Shown here piece by piece: positions 56,161 to 64,000 of a stretch of DNA of 64,000 bases. Both the position numbers and the translations under genes were made by a program. The first letter of the stretch is position 1, and every line of letters begins with the position of its first letter. The notes below the pieces were generated by a model. The model was not told the origin of the DNA, did not search any database, and saw only the letters and a list, made by a program, of their open reading frames with translations. This DNA comes from Aradus depressus (taxonomy: Eukaryota > Arthropoda > Insecta > Hemiptera > Aradidae): the NCBI GenBank assembly GCA_963662175.1, contig OY759222.1, positions 17,184,222 to 17,248,221 on the forward strand, given 5' to 3'.

Positions 56161-57160
56161 ATGAGAATGCCGAACTATGTACTTCCCCAGCACAAATTAA
56201 TCAATTAAGTGTTCGCTCTCCCTTCAAAGCAATCGACTAATTGAGCTAAAACCCAATATTTGAATATTTATTAGGGTATTTGAGTCGTGCCCCTTACTTG
56301 ATAACCTCTTCACTGGCAAGGATTTCGCGCAAAAAATAATAAACAACTTTATTGAGTTTTAAATGTAAATAGAAAATTTCATAGGTTATGAATGTATATA
56401 ACCTTGGCAGTTATTGGAATTTTTGAGTTAAGCCCCCTCCCGTTTCGACTGATTCCGCTGAAAATGAATAGATGTCGTCCTTATAGGGCTTTGAATTTTT
56501 ATATGAAATTTTGTGTCAACACACTCATTACAACGGCAGTTATTAGAGTTTTTGTGTTAAACTTCCCCCGCAATTTCCTCTCCATTTGGGCCGCTTCGGC
56601 TGAAAATTGATAGATATCGTCCTTAGAGGGTTCTGGTTACCCATATAAAATTTCGTGACAATACATTTATTCTATCGGGAGTTAGCATGGTCACAGACAC
56701 ACTTCCTCAGCTGTACTAAGTTATGTAATCGGTCACAAATTCGATGCTAAGTTTTCAACTAAATTTCATGTTTCCAAATTCTTAATTCCAAAAATGAAAA
56801 AAAAAAATTCTTTCTAAGTGAGAGTGTACATATCTACACGATAACTGCCGAGAGAATAATTGCAGATGTTATGAATTTAATTGACATGCAATTATACATA
56901 TAAATTTAAAAGCAGAAAAGGGTGACAACTATTAATTTCCCCCAACTCGACTTACCCTACTAACAGCCGATGTAATGAATTTATCGACACAAAATTTAGT
57001 ATGAGGATTCCGAAGTCATTTTCTAAGTCAAATGTTACGTTTTAGCTCAAACGGTCGATTGACTTAGGTGTGAGGAGAAAAACGTAACTAATTCGTGCCG
57101 GGAAACATGAAATCTAGTTGAAAAATCCGAATCAAAATCATCATATATTTCGTACAGCTG
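56160..57160. repeat. CGE repeats, head-to-head
   Basis: Plus copy 56170-56715 from TACTTCCCCAGCACAAATTA to TCCTCAGCTGTACTAAG, then minus copy from 56715 to about 57110. Confidence 0.65.
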
Positions 57161-57930
57161 AGGAAGTGTGTCTGTGACCACGATAACTCCCGATAGAATA
57201 AATGTATCGTCAAGAAATTTTCTATGTGAAACTGGAACCCTCTATGGACGATATTTATTGATTTACAGCCAAATCGGCCAAAGTGAAGGGGGGATTATGG
57301 AGGAAGATCAACACAAAAACTCTAATAACTGCCGTTTTAATGAATCTATTGACACAAAAGTTCATATGTAAATTTAAAGCCCTATAAGGACGACATCTAT
57401 TCATTTTCAGCGAAATCAACCGAAGGGGAGGGGGCTCAACTCAAAAAATTCCAATAACTGCCAATGTTATGAATATATCGATATGAAATTTTATATTTAA
57501 ATTTAAAATTCAATAAAGTTGTTTATTATTTTTTTGCTAGAAATCCTTGCCATTGAAGAGATTACTCAAATATTGGGTTTTAGCCCAAACAGTCGATTGC
57601 TTTGAAGGAAGAGCGAAAACTTAATTGATTAATTTTTGCTCGGTAAGTACATAATTAGGAAGATGGAAGCCAATTCCTGCCATATTGACCGTTTAAAATG
57701 CCAGGGTCATTGTTGCGTTTTAGCCCAAACGGTCGATTGACTTTGATGGGAGAACGAAAACGTAACCGATTCGTTCTGGCGAAGTACATAGCCGGTGATT
57801 CACCGACAACTTTTTTTATTTTTCGAATCAGGGGGTTGGAAAACACCCCCTTGAACACACCATATAGAATTATTGACCGATTACATAACTTCTCCTATAC
57901 GTGGGGATGTAATAATAATATTATTCCAAT
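57160..57930. repeat. CGE repeats, mosaic
   Basis: Minus copy (CTCCCGATAGAATAAATGTA at 57188) through AATTGATTAATTTTTGCTCGG, a second minus 5' end with GTACATAGCCGGTGATT (57783), then a plus 3' end to about 57910. Confidence 0.65.
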
Positions 57931-58034
57931 GTCCTTGGAACCCCTTTATATAAGTTGAAGTACCCGAGGCGTACTCACATTATTCAATTATTCACACATT
58001 TTCCATAGATGAGGAAGAAATACTGGTACTTAAC

Positions 58035-58114
58035 CTTAGATATTGTAATATATGATTGACTGTGACGAATTGGAGTTTGGCTTCCTCCTCAGTGGTATTA
58101 AACTGGGGAGTCAT
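58035..58114 (-). CDS. Candidate first coding exon of the DRAK-type gene
   Basis: The minus strand has an ATG at 58114 followed by 26 open codons (MTPQFNTTEEEAKLQF... HILQYL) plus AG, then a good donor (AG|GTTAAGT). The AG joins in phase to the G opening exon 50988 to give Arg: YL-R-GMFASV. The fusion would place residues 17-26 on kinase strand beta-1, but the first glycine of the G-x-G loop would be Leu. A short upstream frame (MKDELSSYI...) precedes it. The evidence is phase, donor, composition and the promoter-like block upstream. An unseen exon could replace it. Confidence 0.4.
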
Positions 58115-58164
58115 GAGGGCCGAGGTCTATTTTACATATGTATGAGGACAATTCATCCTTCATC

Positions 58165-58200
58165 GGCTCTGATACTAATGGACGCGCGGGAGTCTTTATA
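58165..58200 (-). promoter_or_regulatory. Candidate core promoter (TATA box plus initiator)
   Basis: On the minus strand TATAAAG lies at 58200-58194 and TATCAGAG at 58172-58167, an initiator-like TCA with its A at 58170, 30 nt from the first T. This is the usual TATA-Inr spacing. The segment is clearly richer in GC than the repeats around it and sits about 55 nt before the candidate ATG at 58114. Confidence 0.35.
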
Positions 58201-58389
58201 GTTGGCCGCTCTGCGCACACCTGTCTTCAGAGGTACAATAAGAACAAAAGGATGAATGGAATCATATGAGTGTACCAATAAGGAGCTACGCTTTGCTTCC
58301 TAATACCAGCTTAACTTCTTTATCAGGAAGTCTTCTGGAAACTTTAACTCCTTGTCTCTTTTGAAACTAGGAGAAAAATAGTGATATAA

Positions 58390-58563
58390 TGGGTAATTAA
58401 ATCCACTGGTGAATCACTAGCGTTGTACTTCCCGAGCTCGAAAAATGAACTAAATTTCCACTGTCATAGGAGTTAAAGTCGATAACTCCCGATAGAATAA
58501 ATGTATCGTCACGAAATTTTGTATGTGTAACCTCTATGGACGATATTTATTGATTTTCAGACG
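58390..58563. repeat. CGE fragments
   Basis: GGTGAATCACTAGCGTTGTA (plus 5' end) then CTCCCGATAGAATAAATGTA (minus module). Confidence 0.55.
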
Positions 58564-58891
58564 AAGAAACCCACATATTTATAATTCCGAAAGTATTAGA
58601 GTCCTGAGCTCCCAACTTCTTCACAGTGCGCAGATGGCTTGGGAGATGATCACAGTACACTTAACTCATTTTGCCCATTTTTCGACTTAACAACGTATTC
58701 CCTGGACCATATATAAGTGCCTATCAATTTTCAGTGAAATCGGTGAAAGTCAAGAGGGGATCAGCGTTGATTTTTAATCAAATTAATTTGAGTTCAGAAA
58801 CTCAATCATCCCCCAAGCCATCTGCGCTCTGTGAAGAAGTTGGGAGCTCAGGACTCTAATACTTTTGGAAATATAAAAATGTGGGTTTCTT
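58564..58891. repeat. MITE with ~90-bp TIRs
   Basis: AAGAAACCCACAT... GTATTAGAGTCCTGAGCTCC ... TTCTTCACAG is repeated inverted at 58801-58891 with few mismatches. Some CGE sequence is present in the interior (58705-58780). Confidence 0.8.
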
Positions 58892-59394
58892 GGTATCTTG
58901 TAAAATTGCGTACGTTCTCGGTTAAATACAATTAATCTACTTTTTTGAGGAATCATTCACGAAATAACTGCATTTAACCATTTATTAACTACGGCAGACT
59001 ATTCCAAGTGAAGAAGGTGTTTTCGGTTAAATTAACGCTCAACTTAGCAGAGGCATCACAGGGGATGATTACGTAACTAAGGGAAAATCTAAGAAAAGAT
59101 TAACAATATTCATTTCCATTCACTTCTATAGATTTAGAAGGTATATCATTAATAATGATGCAAACATAATTTATTTATTCCAAAAACTGGATTTACACAA
59201 TTAATGCAAAAGTAAAAAGGTGCTGCCCTGAATTTAGGCTTACCAATTTATTCCCACAGAAATAAAGTTTTGGTTATAATGACTCACCACTAGCGCGGGT
59301 TCGAATCCTGAGAGTTTTTATTCCATAGATACAATGAAATTGGCAATATCCAAGTAAAATAACTATATCAAAATCAGTGAGAGATTAGACTACA
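58892..59394. other. Unassigned
   Basis: A lone GCGGGTTCGAATCCTGAG at 59294 resembles a tRNA/SINE box B. Nothing else seen. Confidence 0.35.
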
Positions 59395-59930
59395 AAAGTA
59401 TAGGGGAAGTTATGTAATCGATCAAAAATTCGATGTGTCTATGGCACGGTGTATACGATAACTCTCGATTGAATATATGTATCGACACGAAATTTTATAT
59501 GAATATCCAGAAGCCTTTAAGGACAACACCTGTTGATTTTCAGTCAAATAGGCCAATGATAAAGGGGGATTAGGGGGGAGGCTTAACACAAAAACTCTAA
59601 TAACTGCTCCTAAATGGTATTGACGTGAAATTTCATATGTAAATTCAGCAGAAGGGGAGGAGGGAGGTAAAAGGAGGGTTTAACTCATAAATCCTAATGT
59701 AATGGAAGTATCATCATGAAATTTTATACATTCAAATTCAAAATTCCATAAGAATGGCAAAAATCGAAACACAATTTGTGAGGATTCAGAAGCTATTATG
59801 TACCTAAGTCAAATATTGGGGGGTAGCCTAAACAGTCGATTGAATTTGAAGGGAGAGTCAAAACGTAATTGATGCATTTCTCGCTGGGGAAGTACATAGC
59901 CGCTGATTCACCGACAAATATTTTCTCATT
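59395..59930 (-). repeat. CGE repeat, near full length
   Basis: From AGTATAGGGGAAGTTATGTA through three diverged modules to CTGGGGAAGTACATAGCCG and CTGATTCACCGAC. Confidence 0.75.
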
Positions 59931-60254
59931 ATTATCAAATTATTTATTTAAAAAAAAAAATTAAGTTTTTATACTTTCACAATATACCCATAGAAGGGGA
60001 CAAATGTGTGTGGGTTTTGTAAAGATATTTGTGACTGATCCGTAGGAGGGAAAATGTAGAAAGTATTTTACAGAAATAATGCCAAGAAATATACATATAT
60101 ATTATGTATTATGTAATACAACAAGATATATGTATGTACATAAGCTGAAAGTATGTTATAACTGACTGAGAACTCGCACCCTGGCAATAGAACGCCTGAA
60201 GATGGTTCTTGTAGAGGTAGTCAATTTTTTGATACAAGAGGCTGCCTAAAAAAA
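59931..60254. other. Unassigned
   Basis: CCTGAAGATGGTTCTTGTAG (60190) resembles a decayed hammerhead start without the GAAA half. Confidence 0.3.
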
Positions 60255-61075
60255 ATAGTTGTCGGTAAATCACTGGAAATGTACTTCCTCAGTATGAATT
60301 ATTAAATTAAGTTTTCGCTCTCCCTCCAAAACAATTGAACGATTGAAGTACAGAGTAGTTAAGTTTAGGTTTTATAACTCATGCCAGGGCTTTAACTACG
60401 AGGACATATCGCCTACTACCAGAGCGCTCTTTCTTCACTCTGGTGGACATGAGCCCGACTCTACTTTGGGAGTCCTAAATTTTGCCTGCCCTAAATTTTT
60501 ATTCACCTAGGGCAGGGGTCTTTAACGAGTACCTGACATCGTACCGGCTCGGGACCATCGCTTAACATCCCATCCGAAGGACTGCGTGCTTAAGTTTATT
60601 TTAACTCCCACATAAAATAAACTAAGGGCCTCCGTCGGGTTTAGAACCCACGTTCTTGAGCTCAGAAGGCAAGCACGCATACCACTGAGCTACCGGCGCC
60701 CTTGTTCAGAGTAGTTGACTTACATAGGGACTTGAATATATTGTGTATCGATACATTCATTACATTACATTAGGGTTTTTACATTGAAGTCCCTCCTTTG
60801 AACTTCGAATTTTTTTTAAGACAATTTGTCTGAAAATCACGATGAGTTCAGATTTACGTATAAAATTTCATATCAATACATTTATTATAACGGTACTTAG
60901 AGGTTTTGAGTTAAGTCTCTCCCCTATTCTCCCCTTCTCTTTGGCCGTTATGACTGAAAACTAATAGGTGTCGTCCTTAGAGGGTTTTGTAAAACTTGTT
61001 TATTTATAAAATTTCGTGTCGACACACAAAAGAACAGACAGACAGACTTTTCACTTTCCCAGCTAAACGAAGTAT
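60255..61075 (+). repeat. CGE repeat split by a SINE
   Basis: 5' end GTCGGTAAATCACTGG to AACGATTGAAGTACAGAG. It resumes at 60717 and runs to GCTAAACGAAGTATAGG. Confidence 0.7.
60361..60706 (-). mobile_element. tRNA-headed SINE, full length with 10-bp TSD
   Basis: Tail AAGTTTAGGTTTTATAACTC, full body, head CACTGAGCTACCGGCGCC. TSD CAGAGTAGTT at 60351-60360 and 60707-60716. Confidence 0.93.
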
Positions 61076-61575
61076 AGGGGAAGTTACGTAATCGGTCAGA
61101 AATTAAATTCAGAGTTTTCAACGAAATTACATATTTTCCAACTTCTTAATCCCAAAAATGAAAATAAATTTCTGTTTGTCCTGTGAATACGATAACTCCA
61201 GATAAAATGAATGAGTCAACACGAAATTTTGTACATGTATCCAGAACCCTCTGAGGACGACACCTATTAGTTTTCAGCCATATCGACCAAAGTGAAGAGG
61301 GAGAATAGGGGAGAGACTTAACTCAAAACTTCTAATAACTGCAGTTGTAATAAATGTATTAACACGTAATTTTCAGTCAAATTGCCTTAAAAGAAAGTCG
61401 AGGTTCAAAGGAGGTACTTCAACGCAAAACCCCTAATAACTACATAGAATGAATGTATCGACCTGAAATTTTATATTTAAATTCAAAACCCCATAAGAAT
61501 GGCACCTATACATTTTTCGCAAAATCTGTTGAATGGAGGGGGGGAAGCAGAGAAAGGTGAAGGGGGCTCGACTCA
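61060..61575 (-). repeat. CGE repeat, target of the RTE insertion
   Basis: Starts CGAAGTATAGGGGAAGTTAC. Modules GATAAAATGAATGAGTC and AGAATGAATGTATCGACC. The same copy continues at 62161-62400. Confidence 0.7.
61441..61575. repeat. Left copy of the RTE target duplication
   Basis: TACATAGAATGAATGTATC to GGGCTCGACTCA. About nine differences and one small indel from 62161-62290. Confidence 0.85.
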
Positions 61576-62160
61576 TCATCATCATGGGCGCAACAACGCA
61601 TCTCTGAGTCGAGGCCTCCTGGATTAACCTTCGCCAGTCCCGGTCCTGTGCAGCTGCCCTCCAGTTCCTGACTCCAAGTAGGATCCTCGCATCATGCACA
61701 ACACCGTTTTTCCAACGTAGCTTCGCCCTCCCAACACGTCTGGTCCCGTGGATTTCCTCTAGTAATGTCATCTTTGGCACATCATGGTCTCCCATACTTG
61801 CCAAGTGTCTTGCCCATCTTAGTCTGTGAAGTCTTACAAACCTTACTACGTCCGGTTCTTGCGACAAAACGTATAGCTCCTTCTCCTCATAGACACATCT
61901 ATAAATGCAACTTAGGATCTTCCTTTCGTGAATCAGGAGTACTTGTTCGTCAGTCTTTGTTATTGTCCATGTTTCAGAATCGTAAATTAACACTGGTCGA
62001 ATCAAGGTTTTGTAGAGTTCCAGCTTTGTTGCCCTAGAAAGCAAGTTACTTCTGACGCTGGAGACCAAACAAACAGCGGTTGTACTTGGTGATCCTGCTT
62101 CTTATTTCATTTGAGAGGTTATTGTCCACATTAACCTGACACCCTAGGTACGTGAACTCG
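61576..62160 (-). mobile_element. RTE-like LINE 3' end with ~130-bp target duplication
   Basis: The minus strand reads YEFTYLGCQVNVDNNLSNEI at the truncated 5' end, then after a shift LLSRATKLELYKTLIRPVL, YDSETWTITKTDEQVLLIHE, RKILSCIYRCVYEEKELYVL, RLRWARHLASM and RRVGRAKLRWKNGV. This is the C-terminal RT region of RTE-type LINEs. The 3' end is CCATGATGATGATGA. Direct repeats 61441-61575 and 62161-62290 flank it. Confidence 0.9.
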
Positions 62161-62290
62161 TACATAGAATGAATGTATCAACCTAAAGTTTTATATTTAA
62201 ATTCAAAACCCCATAAGAATGGCACCTATAAATTTTTCACAAAGTCTGTTGAATGGAGGAACCAGAGAAAGGTGAAGGGGACTCGACTCA
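62161..62290. repeat. Right copy of the RTE target duplication
   Basis: TACATAGAATGAATGTATC to GGACTCGACTCA, then CGE sequence continues. Confidence 0.85.
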
Positions 62291-62399
62291 AATATTGTAA
62301 TAACTGCCGATGTAATCAATGTATCAATGTAAAAACTCCTCATCACATTTCTAACCGATTACATAACTTGTCCTATACTTCGTACGATATAGCTTGGAG

Positions 62400-63055
62400 A
62401 ATAAATTGTTCACAAGTGTTCCAACCCGCACATATACGAATACATCTACACTTTGTAATATGAGTATATGATTATTCGTAGAGAAAATTAATAGCTTCAT
62501 CTACGAAACGTCATAATCAAAGAATAAAAGATTAAAAAAGCAGATCTATACTTTGGCTTGTCATATTTTCTGAACTGCGTGGGTTACGAAAGTACTATCT
62601 CATACAGCCAATCTTACTGAATTATGACTCAATCTTTCTGTATTTTTTTTATTTATGAAAGTCAGAAAAAATAATACAAAGACATGTAAATATATAATAG
62701 ATGGCGTGTTTGATTAATATTCAAAAAAATGCCAATTTACTTTTAGAAAACTACCAATTCAAAAGTGTTATCTTAAAAGAGTAACTATAATTATTTTGAA
62801 TTGGACTTCAGGTTCATGAATTTATATCTTGTTATCGTACTTAACGAGCATGAACCTTTCTAGACTGAATAGGATAAATTGTTCAGTGTTTGTTTATAAA
62901 ACAATGGGGAATTTATTTAAATTGTTTAGCAAAAGGTCAGTATTAAATGGCGAGGATTGTTACAGAGAGAAGAATCATTCATAAAGAAAGCGTTCTTTTT
63001 TCAAACTAAGCAATCCAACATGAAGCAACCAGGCATTTCAACACAATCTTCATTA
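62400..63055. other. AT-rich, unassigned
   Basis: Nothing recognised. Confidence 0.4.
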
Positions 63056-63059
63056 ATAA

Positions 63060-63290
63060 AATAAGTCGTCGGTGAATCACAAAAATCATAAATAAGAAAT
63101 TTTATGTCGATACATTGATTACATCGGCAGTTATTAGCTTTATGTTATGCCTCCCCCTAATCACCCCCTTCCCTCAGGTCGATTCAGCTGAAATTCGATA
63201 AGTTTCGTTATTAGAGGGATCTGGGTTCACATATAAAATTTCGTGACGATACATTCATTCTATCGGCAGTTATTAGAGTTTTTATATTAT
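63060..63290 (+). repeat. CGE repeat, partial
   Basis: AAGTCGTCGGTGAATCACAA (5' end), two modules (GATACATTGATTACATCGG; GATACATTCATTCTATCGG). Confidence 0.7.
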
Positions 63291-63519
63291 ACCTGCCGGT
63301 CAACACGACCGAAAGAATAAAACAATAGTTTACATTTCACAATCATATTTTTAGTTTAAGTTTAATTAACTTCAGTTCCCAGTCAAACGTTACTCGGATT
63401 CAAATTACGCTTTCTTAAAGTTTGAACTCCAACGAATTTGCCAATCGGCAAAGTAGGAGAGTTTACCGAAAGCATCGTCATGCGTGTTACAACAAAACGC
63501 GCGACAATTTTAAAATCTC

Positions 63520-64000
63520 TCCCAAAAACTCCGCACGGTGGTGCAATGTTTACCTAAAATGAAAAGACTATTTAAGACTAACTGGATATTGTAGGATGAA
63601 AGCCGTATAAAGGGAATAATAATTGTTTTTTTAAAGTACATTTAGTTCTCTCAGCTGAACGAGAATGAAATACACAAAATATTAGTATGTTGTAACAAAA
63701 TAATCAACACAAATTTAAATCAACCATTAAAATTTTCATCAGTCTAGTCATCTAGTCTTACAATAAGAAGTAGTAAGTATCCTCAATTAAATAAGCCTTA
63801 CTTTTATTTTTTTTTTTCATCTGAAATGTATTCTTTACTATTTCATTCTCGTTCAGCTGAGAGAACTAAATGTACTCTAAAAAAACAATTATTATTCCCT
63901 TTATACGGCTTTCATTGAATACATTCTACAATATCCAGTTAGTCTTAAATAGTCTTTTTATTTTAGGTAAACATTGCACCACCGTGAGGAGTTTTTGAGA
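63520..64000. repeat. Foldback element with ~155-bp TIRs, cut by the window end
   Basis: The left arm from CTCCCAAAAACTCCGCACGG through GTTCTCTCAGCTGAACGAGA (to ~63675) is inverted at ~63838-64000. The arms differ by a few substitutions and a short indel. AT-rich loop. Right boundary not visible. Confidence 0.85.

Noticed and set aside
60185..60215. Hammerhead-like start CCTGAAGATGG
   Set aside because: No GAAA box or stem II partner follows.

Overview
The window is animal nuclear DNA, most likely from an insect. It is AT-rich and intron-rich, it is packed with decayed transposons, and one SINE family ends in TTAGG-type pentamers, which is the usual arthropod telomere motif. Almost all sequence is non-coding. 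Two genes can be supported, both on the minus strand.

Gene 1 is a death-associated-protein-kinase-related Ser/Thr kinase (STK17/DRAK type). Six exons are well supported: 50988-50776, 49530-49392, 20942-20816, 19367-19319, 18596-18417 and 14675-13184. A seventh, 58114-58035, is a phase-compatible candidate first coding exon lying behind a TATA/Inr pair. The joined frame would be 760 codons including the stop. One intron, 49391-20943, is about 28 kb. Gene 2 lies downstream. It is the 5' part of a proton-coupled oligopeptide transporter (POT/SLC15)-like gene, with exons at 8768-8676, 3924-3831 and 2732-2591. The rest of it would lie left of the window.

The remainder is a layered record of mobile DNA. 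There are about 28 copies or pieces of a tRNA-headed SINE, several with clear target-site duplications (TSDs). There are 3'-end fragments of at least four kinds of non-LTR retrotransposon (RNase-H-bearing/Jockey-like, RTE-like and others). DNA elements include hAT, pogo/Tigger-like and several foldback/MITE elements. A very abundant short element, called CGE here, has iterated CGATA...TATCG hairpins and covers much of 47-63 kb. An 87-unit, 37-bp minisatellite occupies 34.8-38.0 kb.

The most interesting system is a set of small insertions carrying hammerhead-ribozyme-like cores: CUGANGA, a variable stem II kept by base pairing, GAAA, then a self-complementary vestigial stem III. Four such insertions have clear TSDs and sit in a SINE, in CGE copies and in a LINE. 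A fragment of a GIY-YIG endonuclease of the Penelope-like type is also present. Together these suggest Penelope-like retroelements whose terminal repeats carry minimal, possibly dimer-acting, hammerheads.
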